Shown: one piece after another, positions 7,787 to 17,605 of the stretch
How positions within the stretch are numbered: position 1 is the stretch's first letter
Layout: each line of letters starts with the position of its first letter
Origin: Natrarchaeobaculum aegyptiacum
GTDB lineage: Archaea; Halobacteriota; Halobacteria; Halobacteriales; Natrialbaceae
NCBI RefSeq assembly: GCF_002156705.1
Contig: NZ_CP019893.1
Coordinates: forward strand, 1,674,001 to 1,738,000
Length of the DNA: 64,000 nucleotides
Direction: 5' to 3'
Made by a program: the position numbers and the translations under genes
Notes under the pieces: model-generated
Seen by the model: only the letters and a program-made list of their open reading frames with translations
Told to the model about the DNA's origin: nothing
Database searches by the model: none

Positions 7787-10137
7787 CAGAAATCACCAAG
7801 GCTGGACTGGTTGTCGTCTGCGTCGTCGGTGGTCGTCGTGGACGACCCGCCATCACCATCGCCGCCGCTCGAGCCTCCCGTCGCTACCGTTCCGTCGGGC
7901 TCGATCGGCTCGACGCCGTCCATCGAGGGATCTTCGCGACCGGCGTTCTCGAGGATCGTCTCGGCGGTCTTCTCTCCCTTCAGAACGCCGAGAACGACGC
8001 CCTTGTCCACCGTGCGGAGGTCGGCTGGCTCCTCGATGCCTGCGGCGTACAGCTGTCGAGCGCGCTTTCGGCCGACGCCGCGGACCGAGACCAGCTCGAG
8101 CAGTTCCTCGCTCACGCCGTGTTCGACGCGGGCGCGGGCTTCCCGGACGGCGACGGTCCACTCGCTGTCGATTTCGCGGGCGAGCGATTCGGCGGCCCCG
8201 AGCAGCCACTCGGCGGTGTCGACCTTCCCGCGGAGGTCGCCGGGACCGATCTTGTACCGCTCGGTGAGTGCCTCCTCGTCGTCCTCGGCGGCCCAGTCTG
8301 CGAGCAGTTTCCCGGTCTTCAACGCGGCGAGCCAGTCCTCGAAGCGGTGGTCCTCGTACTCGCTCGGCGGGTCGCCGAGCAACTCGGCTTCGCGCTCGTA
8401 GAACAGTTCGCCGAATTTCTCGTCTTCGCCCGAGCGGAGGTAGAGTTCGTACATGTCGGGGGTCCGGGAGACTAGCTGGTAGAGTCCCAGCGCGGTGGGG
8501 CGTTCGTCGGCTCCCTCGAGCCCGTGGACGATCTCGGCGGCACTCATCGGGTCGAGGTAGAGCCGCGAGACGGTGTGACCGAGGCTGGTCGCCTCGAGGT
8601 CCTCGTCGGTGCTCTCGGCAAGGTCGGCTGCGGCGGTGAACGCGCCAGTATCTTGATCAGATTCACTGCCACCACCCGAGCGCGCTACGAAGTCGTTCCG
8701 TTCCAGATACGCCAGTACCTCGTCGGTCACCCGCTCGAGCCGACCCGCCTCGCTCGACTGGCTGGCGTAGAGGGTCGCCTCGAGGAACTCGAGTAGCCCC
8801 TCGCGGGTGCGCGCGAACCCGGAGGCGATGGTCGCGAGTACGTGGGTTCGCAGGGCGGGTTCGGCCGCGAGCTTCGACCGGACGGCCTCGGGATCGGCCC
8901 AGACGTACCGGTCGAACAGCTCCTCGCGGTCGTCGTGACTGTTCGCGAGCAGGACGGCCTCGCCGTAGGGATCCAGTCCCGGCCGGCCGGCCCGTCCCAT
9001 CATCTGGTGGACCTCGAGGACGTCCAGCGGAGCCATCCCGCCGGCGCTCGGATCGAACCGCCGCCAGTCGCGGACGATCACGCGCCGGGCGGGGGTGTTG
9101 ACCCCGGCTGCCAGCGTCGGGGTGGCCGAGATGACTTTCAACAGGCGGTCGCGGAAGGCGTCCTCGACCAGACTCCGTTGTGTGCTCGAGAGACCCGCAT
9201 GATGGAACGCCGAGCCGCGCTCGACGCAGTCGGCCAGGTCGCGGCTCGTCTCCGTGTCGCTGTCCTCGCGGATCTCGTCGGCGAGGTCGGCCAGTTCGGT
9301 GCGTTCCTCGTCGGTGAGTTCCCGTCTCGAGACCCCGCCAAGTCGACGAGCGGCGGCCTCGGCGTTACGCCGGGAGTTGACGAAGACGAGCGAGGACCCA
9401 CCCTCCTGCAGGATGTCCCGGACGAGTGCGGCTTCCTGCTTCTCGCTCCCTTCGACCGGCACCTCGCGGGTCGAGCCGTCGTCGAACTCGAGGGCGTTGC
9501 CGTAGTGGACGCCCATCCGGAGGTCGATCGGCCGCCAGTCGGAGTGGACGAGTTCGGCGTCGAGCCAGTCGGCGATTTCGTCGGCGTTTCCGACGGTCGC
9601 TGAAAGGGCCACGACCTGCAGCGCCGGATTGAGTCGGCGGAGTTTCGCGAGAGTCACCTCGAGCGTCGGGCCCCGGTTGCGGTCGTCGATCAGGTGGACC
9701 TCGTCAGAGACGACGCAGGTGAGGTCGGTGAGCCAGTCGGCACCGTTGCGCACGAGCGAGTCGACCTTCTCGCTGGTCGCGACGATCACGTCCTTCGTCG
9801 CGAGCCAGTCGTCCGTGCTCTCGTAGTTGCCCGTCGTCACGCCCGTCGTGACGCCGAAGGATTCGAACGCGTCGAACTCGGCCTTCTTCTCGCTGGCCAG
9901 TGCCCGCAGCGGGACGATATAGAGCGCCTTCCCGCCGCGTTCGACCGCCGAGAGCATCGCGAGTGTGGCGATCATGGTCTTCCCGCTTGCGGTCGGGACG
10001 GCCGCGACGAGGTTCTCGCCCTCGGTCGCGCCGGCTTCGACCGCCTCGGCCTGTGGCGGGTAGAGCGATTCGATACCCTCCTGCTGAAAGTGCGAGACGG
10101 CCCCGGGCGGGAGCCCCGACAGCTCCTCGAGATTCAT
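7786..10137 (-). CDS. hel308: ATP-dependent DNA helicase Hel308
   Basis: The start ATG at 10137 ([21 protein letters not shown]) is fixed by a TTTAAA box 26-31 nt upstream and by the family N-terminus. The 783-residue Ski2-like helicase has a Q-motif region, Walker A in [21 protein letters not shown] box, SAT motif (ALSATVGN) and motif [15 protein letters not shown]. The winged-helix, ratchet and helix-hairpin-helix domains follow, with [15 protein letters not shown] near residue 700. Hel308 unwinds lagging strands at stalled forks. The C-terminus ends SSLGDF, which recalls the PIP-like and RPA-binding tails of archaeal repair proteins. It forms an operon with cgi121. Confidence 0.95.
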   Translation of the reverse strand: MNLEELSGLPPGAVSHFQQEGIESLYPPQAEAVEAGATEGENLVAAVPTASGKTMIATLAMLSAVERGGKALYIVPLRALASEKKAEFDAFESFGVTTGVTTGNYESTDDWLATKDVIVATSEKVDSLVRNGADWLTDLTCVVSDEVHLIDDRNRGPTLEVTLAKLRRLNPALQVVALSATVGNADEIADWLDAELVHSDWRPIDLRMGVHYGNALEFDDGSTREVPVEGSEKQEAALVRDILQEGGSSLVFVNSRRNAEAAARRLGGVSRRELTDEERTELADLADEIREDSDTETSRDLADCVERGSAFHHAGLSSTQRSLVEDAFRDRLLKVISATPTLAAGVNTPARRVIVRDWRRFDPSAGGMAPLDVLEVHQMMGRAGRPGLDPYGEAVLLANSHDDREELFDRYVWADPEAVRSKLAAEPALRTHVLATIASGFARTREGLLEFLEATLYASQSSEAGRLERVTDEVLAYLERNDFVARSGGGSESDQDTGAFTAAADLAESTDEDLEATSLGHTVSRLYLDPMSAAEIVHGLEGADERPTALGLYQLVSRTPDMYELYLRSGEDEKFGELFYEREAELLGDPPSEYEDHRFEDWLAALKTGKLLADWAAEDDEEALTERYKIGPGDLRGKVDTAEWLLGAAESLAREIDSEWTVAVREARARVEHGVSEELLELVSVRGVGRKRARQLYAAGIEEPADLRTVDKGVVLGVLKGEKTAETILENAGREDPSMDGVEPIEPDGTVATGGSSGGDGDGGSSTTTTDDADDNQSSLGDF

Positions 10138-10162
10138 TGGCCGTCCTTGGTGCGTGCCGGGG

Positions 10163-10168
10163 TTTAAA
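10163..10168 (-). promoter_or_regulatory. TATA box of hel308
   Basis: TTTAAA on both strands lies 26-31 nt upstream of the hel308 ATG at 10137, consistent with a leaderless transcript, and it supports this start over longer in-frame ones. Confidence 0.6.
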
Positions 10169-10233
10169 GTGTCGTCTCCCGGGCCGGCGAGTGCGCCGTC
10201 AGACCGAACAGGGTGGCGATCGAACGCGGTCGT

Positions 10234-10701
10234 ATGGCCGACCCGACTCCCGAGCACGTCCTCGTCCCCTCGCTGGGTCGCCCCGGGGCCCAGGCGGCAC
10301 TCACCTACGCCCTCGAGTCGTTTCCAGACGCCGACGTGACGCTGCTGTCGGTGGTAACTCCGATCGACGACCCGCTCAGCGAAGGTGGCGTCCTCGAGCA
10401 CGACGAGGACCAACTCGCAACCGTGCGCGAAACCGCACGGGAACTCCTCGAGCGCGCTGCGACGGACGTTCCCTCCGCGACCGACCGGGTCCGGATTCAG
10501 GTGCTCGAGGGGAAACCGGGAGTTGTCGTCCCCAGATACGCGAGGGAGGAACCCGTCGATCACGTCGTCATGTACGGCCACCAGCCCGAGGTGTCCGGGT
10601 ACGTTCGACGACTCCTCGGGCGCGACGTGACGACGACCGTCGTCGAACGCACTGACGAGCCGGTGACGGTACTCAGCTCCCGGGCGATTAGCTCCCGATG
10701 A
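10234..10701 (+). CDS. Universal stress protein (UspA) family
   Basis: The 155-residue protein starts [20 protein letters not shown]; a GTG 21 nt upstream is less likely. It has the Usp fold: a first strand with HVLVPSLG, a helix with [21 protein letters not shown], and a C-terminal strand EPVTVLSS. The ATP-binding Gly motif is replaced by [24 protein letters not shown], which retains the G-rich loop in degenerate form, so nucleotide binding is uncertain. Its 3' end overlaps the 3' end of the convergent PiT transporter gene by 14 nt. A second Usp gene also neighbours a PiT gene at 28149. Confidence 0.8.
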   Translation: MADPTPEHVLVPSLGRPGAQAALTYALESFPDADVTLLSVVTPIDDPLSEGGVLEHDEDQLATVRETARELLERAATDVPSATDRVRIQVLEGKPGVVVPRYAREEPVDHVVMYGHQPEVSGYVRRLLGRDVTTTVVERTDEPVTVLSSRAISSR

Positions 10702-11896
10702 CCGCTGCGAGCAGCTGGTAGAGGCCGTAACCGACGCCGATCGAACTGCCGAGAGTAAGCAGCCAGAACGTGATGGTAAAGCCGATCTTTCGTTTCGAGA
10801 CGCCCGCAGAGCCCGCCGCCAGCCCGCCGCCGATCACCCCCGAGAGGATGATGTTGTTGACCGAGATCGGAATCCCCAGCGCGATCGCCAGCTGGGCGAT
10901 GACGAAGCCCGGCACGAGCGCCGCGATCGATCGGCGCACGCCGAGCTGGGCGTACTCCCTCGAGGTCGCCTGCAGGAGCCGCGGTGCTGCCATCCAGGCG
11001 CCGGCGAGGAGTCCGGCGGCCCCGAGCGCGAGCAAGGTGATCCCCGGTAGCCCGAGTTCGACGCGGAAGAGGTGCTCGAGCGGCCCGGTCGCGAGCCCGA
11101 CCTGGGAGCCCCCAGAGGAGAAGGCGACGACCCCGCCGAGGACGAGCAGGAACGAGCGGATGCCGTCCTCGACGGACTCGAGCACGAGCGTCCGGATCCA
11201 GTAGAACGAGAGGGCTCCGGCGGCGATCGTCACGACGACGATGCCGAGTTCGATTTCGGCGACGAGCGTCGGTCCACCGCCGACCAGTCCGGTGAGAAAC
11301 CGGGCGACAGTTCCCTGTTCGGCGACGGGATCGGGGATGACGCCGAGGCGAACGTTCGCCAGGATCGCGCCGACGATGCCAGCGAGCAGCGGGACGCCGA
11401 CCGATTCGGGGACGTCGTCGCGCCGGAGGATCGTCGCCGTCACGTAGGCCAGTCCGCCGGACATGATCGGGACCATCGCCCAGAAGGTGCCGAGTCGTTG
11501 GTAGGTCCCGTAGGCCGGGTCGCCACCGAGCGAGAGTCCGACGCCGACCATCGCGCCCGTCGTCGCGAACGCTGCGGGGATCGGGTATCGCGTGTAGATG
11601 CCGACGGCCATGTACCCCGCTGCGGTGAGCAGTCCGGCCGTCGCAGCAAGCGGCGTGATCGACACCCCGTCGATCAGGTCCGCACCGATGGTCTCGGAGA
11701 TGCTGCCGCCCTGCAAGAGCGCGCCCGCGGCCGCGAGGATCCCGATGACGAACGCCGCTTGCATGGTCGAGATGGCGTTCGCGCCGATCGCGGGGGCAAA
11801 CGGCGGTGAGTTGCTGTTCGCCCCGAGTACCCACGCCATGAACAGGCAGGTGAGGATTGCCGTCCCGACCAGTATCACGAACGACAGTGCGACCAT
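10688..11896 (-). CDS. Inorganic phosphate transporter, PiT family
   Basis: The 402-residue protein has about ten membrane segments and the two inverted PiT signature repeats: [29 protein letters not shown] near the start and a second half with [24 protein letters not shown] and later [18 protein letters not shown]. PiT proteins take up phosphate (or sulfate-like anions) with cations. The first repeat [19 protein letters not shown] replaces the usual GANDVANAFG of cysG-type transporters, as in other haloarchaeal PiT proteins, so substrate is inferred. It starts at ATG 11896 with no near partner upstream. Confidence 0.85.
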   Translation of the reverse strand: MVALSFVILVGTAILTCLFMAWVLGANSNSPPFAPAIGANAISTMQAAFVIGILAAAGALLQGGSISETIGADLIDGVSITPLAATAGLLTAAGYMAVGIYTRYPIPAAFATTGAMVGVGLSLGGDPAYGTYQRLGTFWAMVPIMSGGLAYVTATILRRDDVPESVGVPLLAGIVGAILANVRLGVIPDPVAEQGTVARFLTGLVGGGPTLVAEIELGIVVVTIAAGALSFYWIRTLVLESVEDGIRSFLLVLGGVVAFSSGGSQVGLATGPLEHLFRVELGLPGITLLALGAAGLLAGAWMAAPRLLQATSREYAQLGVRRSIAALVPGFVIAQLAIALGIPISVNNIILSGVIGGGLAAGSAGVSKRKIGFTITFWLLTLGSSIGVGYGLYQLLAAVIGS

Positions 11897-12043
11897 TCCC
11901 TCCCGGAGATTTGTCGACGTGAGTGATAAGGATACGCCCGATCTGTTGCAGACCTCCGATTAGAGCAGTGCATCCGAGCGACCGATCGACCGTCGAGGCT
12001 CCGGACCACTAACGATTTAGGCCGATCACCCGAACCCTCGAGT

Positions 12044-12289
12044 ATGAAAGTCGAATACGACGAGGACACCTGTATCGGAATGTTCCAGTGTGTCGCCGAG
12101 TGGGACGCCTTCACGGAGGACAAGAATCGAGGGAAAGCCGTCCTCGAGGACGCAGAAGAGGTCGAAGACGGCGTCTTCGTCCGCGAGGTGCCAGAAGACG
12201 CGGAACTCGACGCGAAGTTCGCCGCCCGGACCTGTCCGGTCGATGCGATCACAGTCTACGACGACGACGGCGAACAGTTGATTCCCTGA
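12044..12289 (+). CDS. Single-cluster ferredoxin with three cysteines ([3Fe-4S]-like)
   Basis: This 81-residue, very acidic protein starts MKVEYDEDTCIGMFQC. Only three cysteines occur, at residues 10, 16 and 64 (RTCPVDAIT). The CxxxxxC...CP pattern, with the position of the missing second Cys of CxxCxxC lost, is that of one-cluster ferredoxins that carry [3Fe-4S] or an unusual [4Fe-4S] centre and often donate electrons to cytochromes P450. A P450 gene lies 756 bp downstream on the same strand with a Bat-like regulator between. A TATA-like GATTTAG at about 12013-12019 predicts a leaderless message. Electron donor and partner are not shown. Confidence 0.85.
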   Translation: MKVEYDEDTCIGMFQCVAEWDAFTEDKNRGKAVLEDAEEVEDGVFVREVPEDAELDAKFAARTCPVDAITVYDDDGEQLIP

Positions 12290-12309
12290 GACGGTCCGTT
12301 CTCCTCGAG

Positions 12310-12963
12310 TCACCGAGCGACGGCCGCCTCCACGAGCGCCGCCTGTGCCGACCGCAGCAGCGTCGACGCCGCGCTCTCTGAACACCCAAGCTCGTCGGCG
12401 ACCGCCGCCAGCGATCCCGTCCTCGGCACGTCGAAGTACCCCAGTTCGTGGCCGACCTCGAGCGCCTCGAACTGTCTGGCGGTGAGTCGGCCCGCAAGCG
12501 ACTCCGACCGGCGCTGGTGTTCGCTGACGCGTTTCACCTCGACGTCGACGCCCTCGGGGAAGCGCTCGAGGACTGCTGCCATCGCGTCGGATTCGCCGAG
12601 CACGGTGGCGTGGACGTTCTCCCGGCCCGTGTAGACGATCGGCGGGACGATCACGAGTCCGGGAACGTCGAAGGCGTCGAACAGGGCGACGTCGGTCTCC
12701 CGGAGGTCCATCTCGGCGTAGCCGTAGCAGGTGTCCTCGTCGACGGGCATCAGGTCGTACCGGTGGACGTACTCGAGGTCCGTGGCCAGTTCGCCGAGGG
12801 CCTCGCGATCGCCGACGAACAGCGAGAGGAAACGGACGACGCGTTTCTCGTGATCGACTTCCCAGGAGAGCAGTTCCTCGCGCCGGAACGACTCGAGGAC
12901 CGCATCGGAGGCTGGCGACTGCATCGACGGCGGCAGCCGAAGGGTGAGGTCGGCGGATTGCAC
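12310..12963 (-). CDS. Bat-like (bacterio-opsin activator family) HTH-10 transcription regulator
   Basis: The 217-residue protein starts at GTG 12963. The C-terminal 60 residues hold the HTH_10 domain: LTARQFEALEVGHELGYFDVPRTGSLAAVADELGCSESAASTLLRSAQAALVEAAV. The N-terminal part (residues 1-150) is the sensor-like portion seen in this family, with no clear PAS or GAF signature visible. It is divergent from the P450 gene with 82 bp between starts, and convergent with the ferredoxin gene, so it may regulate both. A TATA-like CTTTATG is placed about 24 nt upstream of its GTG. The ligand or signal is unknown. Confidence 0.85.
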   Translation of the reverse strand: MQSADLTLRLPPSMQSPASDAVLESFRREELLSWEVDHEKRVVRFLSLFVGDREALGELATDLEYVHRYDLMPVDEDTCYGYAEMDLRETDVALFDAFDVPGLVIVPPIVYTGRENVHATVLGESDAMAAVLERFPEGVDVEVKRVSEHQRRSESLAGRLTARQFEALEVGHELGYFDVPRTGSLAAVADELGCSESAASTLLRSAQAALVEAAVAR

Positions 12964-13045
12964 GAGGTGCTGTTCGACCGATCTACATAAAGAAGTTCAC
13001 TGCTTCGGGAAACCAGCGACAATTGTAGGGGTCGAAGCGAGACGT

Positions 13046-14473
13046 ATGAGTCAACTACGACCGAGCGCGAGCGAATCATCGTCGGCGACCGAGGCCGTAT
13101 CCGGGGAGACGACCGACGCGAGGGTGGTGCCGACGACCGCGCTGCCCGGTCCGCGCGGGTTCCCCATCCTCGAGAGTACGGTCTCGTTCGCCCGCGACCC
13201 GCTCGCGTTCCTCGAGTCCGCTCGCGAGTACGGCGACCTGGCGCGGTACGAGGCCTTCGGCCGCGAGTTCGTCGTCGTCTCCGACCCGGGTCTCGTCGAG
13301 CAGGTGCTGGTCTCCCGGAGCGACGAGTTCTGGCGCGGGACGTTCGAGGACGAGTTCGGCGATCAGGTCGGCCTCGAGGGGGTGTTCTTCGCGACGGGCG
13401 ACCAGTGGCGTCGCCAGCGGCTACTCTTGCAACAGGCGTTTACACCGGCCCGGATCGACTCCTACGCCGACGACATGGTCTCAGAGACAGTGCGGACCAT
13501 CGAGCACTGGGACGACGGTGCCGTCGTCGACGTGAACGCCGCGTTCTCGGCGCTGACGCTCCGGGCGCTCTCGCGGTCGCTGTTCGACCTGTCACTCGAC
13601 GACGCCCGCGCGGAACACGTCAGGCGCTGGGTCGAGGCCATGGCTTCCGTCATCGAGACCGACATGTTCGGCGTCCGGGCCGTACTCCCGTCGTGGGTTC
13701 CGAGCCGGTCCGAGCGGGAGTACCAGCGGGCGAAAACTGCGGTCGATTCACTGGTTCGTGACCTGCTCGAGGACCGCCGCGATGGCGACGGTGACGACCT
13801 GTTCTCGCTGCTCGCCACTGCCGAGTACCCCGACGGCTCGCGGCCGTCGGCCGGGGAGATCACCGACCAGCTACTGACGTTCCTGCTCGCTGGTCACGAG
13901 ACGACCGCGACCGCGCTCACGTACGCCTGCTGGTTCCTCGCGGGTGACGACGCCGCACGCGACAGCCTCGCGGCGGAGGTCGAGGCCGTCTGTGGCGACC
14001 GGGACCCGCGACTCGAGGACCTGCCCGAACTGGCGGTCACCGAGGCAATCGGTCGCGAGGCGCTGCGGCTCTACCCGCCGTTGCCGTTTCTCCACCGAGA
14101 ACCGCACGAGCCGACGGCCCTCGGTGGGGTCTGGCTCACACCGGAGACGACCGTCCAGCTGAACATGTACGGCATCCACCGCGACGACCGGTGGTGGGCC
14201 GACCCCGAAGCCTTTCGCCCGGGACGCTGGCTCGAGGACGGCGATGACCGTCCCACGCTCGAGGACGACACAGATCGCCCCGAGTACGCCTACTTCCCGT
14301 TCGGTGGCGGTCCCCGCCACTGCATCGGGATGCGCTTTGCGATGACCGAACTGCAACTGACGCTGGCGACGCTCGCCCGGCGGGTCGACGTAGAGCGGGT
14401 GACGACGTCGCTCGAGCCGTCGCTCGCGGTGTCACTGGATCCGGGGCCAGTCGAGATGCGGGTGCAGCGCTGA
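13046..14473 (+). CDS. Cytochrome P450
   Basis: The start is ATG at 13046 (MSQLRPSASE); an upstream in-frame start would overlap the divergent regulator gene's promoter. The 475-residue protein carries the P450 signatures: I-helix AGHETTATAL at about residue 281, ExxR in GREALRLYPP near residue 338, and the heme loop FGGGPRHCIGMRFA with the thiolate Cys at about residue 426. The N-terminal GPRGFPILES segment is the usual substrate-channel Pro-rich element. It is soluble in appearance, so it needs a ferredoxin or reductase; the three-Cys ferredoxin at 12044 is the obvious candidate. The substrate is unknown. Sequence style resembles haloarchaeal P450s such as CYP174, held loosely. Confidence 0.95.
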   Translation: MSQLRPSASESSSATEAVSGETTDARVVPTTALPGPRGFPILESTVSFARDPLAFLESAREYGDLARYEAFGREFVVVSDPGLVEQVLVSRSDEFWRGTFEDEFGDQVGLEGVFFATGDQWRRQRLLLQQAFTPARIDSYADDMVSETVRTIEHWDDGAVVDVNAAFSALTLRALSRSLFDLSLDDARAEHVRRWVEAMASVIETDMFGVRAVLPSWVPSRSEREYQRAKTAVDSLVRDLLEDRRDGDGDDLFSLLATAEYPDGSRPSAGEITDQLLTFLLAGHETTATALTYACWFLAGDDAARDSLAAEVEAVCGDRDPRLEDLPELAVTEAIGREALRLYPPLPFLHREPHEPTALGGVWLTPETTVQLNMYGIHRDDRWWADPEAFRPGRWLEDGDDRPTLEDDTDRPEYAYFPFGGGPRHCIGMRFAMTELQLTLATLARRVDVERVTTSLEPSLAVSLDPGPVEMRVQR

Positions 14474-14592
14474 CGCGGCCGCTGGTCGCGCGGATCGCTC
14501 CCGGTGTCGCGTCGGTGTCGGTGACGTGGCCCCACCCCCGTGGTCGGCGACGAAAACGTGAAGTCGGAATCGCGTCGAACCGCGTGGCGAGT

Positions 14593-15507
14593 TTACGAGA
14601 TCTTCTCGTACTGGTCTGCGAGCTTCTCTGCAGCCTCGCCGAGCTGGTCGCGCTCGAACTCGGTGAGGTCCCAGTCGACGATCTCTTCGATGCCGTTCGA
14701 ACCGAGCTTGCACGGGACGCCGAAGGCGGTGTCCTCGTGGCCGTACTCGCCCTCGAGTTTGACGCTGCAGGGGAGCACTTCGCCGGTGTCCCGGAGGATG
14801 GCCTCGACGGTGTGGGCGACGCCCGTCGCGGGGCCCCACTGGGTCGCGCCTTTCTTCTCGATGACGTTCATCGCGGAGGTCTGGAGCTCTTCGAGGAGTT
14901 CCTCTTTCTCCTCGTCGGAAAAGTCGAGGTCCTGACCGTCGACGCGGACTTTCGAGAAGACGGGGACCTGTGCGTCGCCGTGTTCGCCGAGGATGGTCGC
15001 CTCGACGTTCTGGACGGGTGCGTCGTAGCGCTGGGCGATGACGTAGCGGAAGCGCGCGGAGTCGAGGCGGCCGCCGAAGCCGACCACTTTCTCGCGGGCG
15101 CGGTCGCCGGTCTCGTAGAGGTGGCGGTTCAACAGGTCGACCGGGTTCGAGGTGGTGACGGTGACGAAGTCGTCGTTGTACTCGGCGATCGACGAGCCGA
15201 TGTCCTCCATGATCGGCGCGTTGTCGCCGGCGAGGTCGATGCGGGTCTGACCCGGCTGGCGCGGGATACCCGCGGTGATGACGACGACGTCCGATCCTTC
15301 GGTGTCCTCGTAGCCGCCCTGACGGACCGTCGTGTTCGAGTCGTAGGCCGCACCGTGGTTGGTATCGGCGGCCTGCCCGATCGTGGTGTCTTCCTGGTCT
15401 GGAATGTCCACGAAGACGAGCTCGTCTGCGATGTCCCGAAGCGCGATGTTGTAGCCTGCGGCGGCCCCGACCGTTCCGGCCGCGCCGACCACGCTAACTT
15501 TCGTCAT
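14593..15507 (-). CDS. mdh: Malate dehydrogenase (LDH-like type)
   Basis: ATG at 15507 ([25 protein letters not shown]) is supported by a TATA-like ATTTAA about 28-34 nt upstream. The 304-residue protein has the Rossmann GAAGTVG loop, an acidic end of strand two ([12 protein letters not shown], favouring NAD), and the tetramer-type catalytic region [37 protein letters not shown], with Arg-168-like and Arg-171-like residues and catalytic His in [16 protein letters not shown]. It interconverts malate and oxaloacetate in the citric acid cycle. The length and acidic surface match the well-studied haloarchaeal enzyme. Confidence 0.95.
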   Translation of the reverse strand: MTKVSVVGAAGTVGAAAGYNIALRDIADELVFVDIPDQEDTTIGQAADTNHGAAYDSNTTVRQGGYEDTEGSDVVVITAGIPRQPGQTRIDLAGDNAPIMEDIGSSIAEYNDDFVTVTTSNPVDLLNRHLYETGDRAREKVVGFGGRLDSARFRYVIAQRYDAPVQNVEATILGEHGDAQVPVFSKVRVDGQDLDFSDEEKEELLEELQTSAMNVIEKKGATQWGPATGVAHTVEAILRDTGEVLPCSVKLEGEYGHEDTAFGVPCKLGSNGIEEIVDWDLTEFERDQLGEAAEKLADQYEKIS

Positions 15508-15535
15508 ACCACGTAATCCTCGGCCTGCCCCCGCG

Positions 15536-15541
15536 TTAAAT
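15536..15541 (-). promoter_or_regulatory. TATA box of mdh
   Basis: ATTTAA on the minus strand lies 29-34 nt upstream of the mdh ATG, indicating a leaderless transcript. Confidence 0.5.
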
Positions 15542-15674
15542 CCGTCGGATTGCCTACGCAGGCCTGAATATGACGATATCCGGTACGTCGATCGTCGACA
15601 CTTCCCGCCGCACAGCTGCCACACCGTTGCCGGCTACCGAACGAACGATGTGACCGGGCCGCACGCTCTCGCGT

Positions 15675-16139
15675 ATGGGACACCGCGTCAGCGTCATCGG
15701 CGGCGGGACGATCACCGACGAGCAAACCGACCTCGCGACCGCACTCGGGCGAGAACTCGGCGCTCGAGGCCACACCGTCGTCTGCGGCGGCCGCGGCGGC
15801 GCGATGGAAGCCGTCTGTCGTGGCGCGACCGACGCCGGCGGCGCGACGATCGGCATCCTCCCGGGCGAGCGCCGCGACGCCGCGAACCCGTTCGTCGACA
15901 CCGTGATCGTCACCGGCCTCGGCCACGCCCGGAACGCCCTCGTGCCGATGAACGGCGACGCCGTCATCGCCCTTCCGGGTGCCCACGGTACGCGCACCGA
16001 ACTCGGCTTCGCCGGCATCTACGACCGTCCGGTCGTCGGCCTCGAGACTGCCGACGTCCCGGGCTTCGACCTCGAGTACGTCCAGTCGGTCGAGACGCCC
16101 AGAGCCGCCGTCGACGCCGTCGAGGCCGCCCTCGAGTGA
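15675..16139 (+). CDS. TIGR00725 / LOG-like Rossmann-fold protein
   Basis: The 154-residue protein starts MGHRVSVIGGGTITDEQ and has the LOG/MoCo-carrier fold elements: VCGGRGGAMEAVCRGA (the GGRxGxMEA loop) and a PGAHGTRTELGFAG loop that replaces the PGGxGTxxE motif of cytokinin-type LOGs. The replacement of the second Gly by Ala-His may weaken phosphoribohydrolase activity. Related proteins are described as molybdenum cofactor carrier-like or nucleotide-binding. It is a monocistronic gene downstream of mdh on the opposite strand. Exact role unknown. Confidence 0.8.
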   Translation: MGHRVSVIGGGTITDEQTDLATALGRELGARGHTVVCGGRGGAMEAVCRGATDAGGATIGILPGERRDAANPFVDTVIVTGLGHARNALVPMNGDAVIALPGAHGTRTELGFAGIYDRPVVGLETADVPGFDLEYVQSVETPRAAVDAVEAALE

Positions 16140-16226
16140 GAGACGGGACCTCGCCGGACTTTATCACGACACGTCTGGAAAATATCGCGTCAGAACTATT
16201 TTGTACTACTGCAGATAGAACACGAT

Positions 16227-16793
16227 ATGAATAGACGGGAGTTCGTTCGCGTGGGGCTCGGTACCGGTTTCTGTGCCGGGCTCAGCACTCCTGCAGGGTG
16301 TCTGGACGCTGCCCGCGGACTCTCGTGGGGGACTGGCGTCGGCTCGTTACACGCTCCCGGCGCGATCCGGATCGGCGACCGTGACCCGACCGACGGCCAC
16401 GGCGTCGCCGCCCTGTTGCTCGAGGACCCCGGCTCCGAAATCTCCGCTGACGCCGATCTGGCGGTTCTCGGGGCAATCGCCGGGACCAACTGGGACGAGC
16501 ACGCGCTGGTGGTCGCCCAGATCAGTCGCCCGCTCGAGGCGGCCTCCAGGGTGGACTTCGGACCTGCTGAACCCGAGCGGTCCGGTCTCCGTGGGCTGGC
16601 CGTCGACGCGGACGTGCGCCCCTGGCACGAGACTCCGGCCGACCTCACAGACGCCGACCGACTCGAGTACACGGCCGTCAGGCGCGTCGACCGCCCCCGC
16701 GGGCTCGTCCCGCAGACGGCGACGATCACCCTCCACGATCTCGACGGCGACCCGACCGGGCGGCTCGAGGCGAGCGCTGACGACCTGTCGTAG
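16227..16793 (+). CDS. Tat-exported haloarchaeal protein of unknown function
   Basis: The 188-residue protein opens MNRREFVRVGLGTGFCAG, a twin-arginine signal with RREF, a short hydrophobic stretch, and a candidate lipobox Cys (PAGC near residue 25). It is thus likely exported folded and may be lipid-anchored. The rest has no domain I recognise. It is acidic and contains RVDFGPAEPERSGLRGLAVDAD and a final TATITLHDLDGDP strand. Its neighbour downstream (16820) starts 26 nt after its stop on the same strand, with a T-rich run between. Confidence 0.55.
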   Translation: MNRREFVRVGLGTGFCAGLSTPAGCLDAARGLSWGTGVGSLHAPGAIRIGDRDPTDGHGVAALLLEDPGSEISADADLAVLGAIAGTNWDEHALVVAQISRPLEAASRVDFGPAEPERSGLRGLAVDADVRPWHETPADLTDADRLEYTAVRRVDRPRGLVPQTATITLHDLDGDPTGRLEASADDLS

Positions 16794-16819
16794 CTTTTTC
16801 GACGACGGAGTACGTCCAG

Positions 16820-17581
16820 ATGGGTATGAGCGAGCGCGACGGGTCCGACGACGCCGGTGACGGCGACAGCGGGATCGACAAGGAGGCCCTGCGGGAGGAA
16901 CTGCGCGAGAAGTACGAACGCGACGAGCGCGAGCGCGAGTCGACCAGACGGATGAGCGACCTCCTGCTCAAGGGTGCGACGATGACGAACGCCCACTGCG
17001 GAACCTGTGGCGATCCGCTGTTCACGCAGAACGGTACGACGTTCTGTCCGAGTTGCCACGGTGGCCCGGAGGGCGTCGATGGGCCGGACCTCGAGGGTGA
17101 GTCAGACGCGACGACGGCCGGAACGGACGAGCCGGCTGCAGGTACCGACCGTTCCGAGACGGGGGCCTCTCACGACCGGCCAGCCGAGACGGAGCGGATG
17201 GCGTCCGGAGACGAGGGGGTCGACACGTCCTCCACGCCGGCGTCGCCGAGTGAAACTGCCGATTCCGGCTCTGTAGCGACTGGAAGCACGGACGACGACG
17301 CGGAACTGACCCTCGGCACTGACCGCATCGCTTCCGGCACCCATCGATCAGCCGACTCGTCGACACCTGACCGGGATCCGACGGGACGAACGCCCGACCG
17401 ACGGGTGGACGACCGCCCACCGGCACGCCCAGACGACACTCTCGCGAGCGCTCGCGCCAACCTCGAGCGCGCCCTCGAGAAGTTCGCCGCGGAAGCTGCG
17501 GCCGCGGACGATCCCCGCTACGCCCGCGACTGTCTCGCGGCCGCTCGCGAGGCAGGCGAGGCGCTCGAGACGGTGCGCTGA
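16820..17581 (+). CDS. Sjogren's syndrome/scleroderma autoantigen 1 (p27) family zinc-ribbon protein
   Basis: The 253-residue protein begins with a charged helix (KEALREELREKYERDERERESTRRMSDLLLKGATM) followed by a treble-clef zinc ribbon, CGTCGDPLFTQNGTTFCPSC, at about residues 60-77. This helix-plus-ribbon arrangement is the p27/auto-anti-p27 domain known from eukaryotes and archaea, whose archaeal function is unknown. Residues about 90-205 are a low-complexity Ser/Thr/Asp/Pro region typical of disordered haloarchaeal linkers. The last 50 residues (LASARANLERALEKFAAEAAAADDPRYARDCLAAAREAGEALETVR) form a predicted amphipathic helix. A second possible start is ATG at 16826. Confidence 0.8.
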   Translation: MGMSERDGSDDAGDGDSGIDKEALREELREKYERDERERESTRRMSDLLLKGATMTNAHCGTCGDPLFTQNGTTFCPSCHGGPEGVDGPDLEGESDATTAGTDEPAAGTDRSETGASHDRPAETERMASGDEGVDTSSTPASPSETADSGSVATGSTDDDAELTLGTDRIASGTHRSADSSTPDRDPTGRTPDRRVDDRPPARPDDTLASARANLERALEKFAAEAAAADDPRYARDCLAAAREAGEALETVR

Positions 17582-17605
17582 AGCGAATCTGAGTACCGGT
17601 CCCCG

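Noticed and set aside
10138-10581. Upstream in-frame extension of hel308
   Set aside because: It would run through the divergent UspA gene and the TTTAAA promoter; the family N-terminus matches the ATG at 10137.
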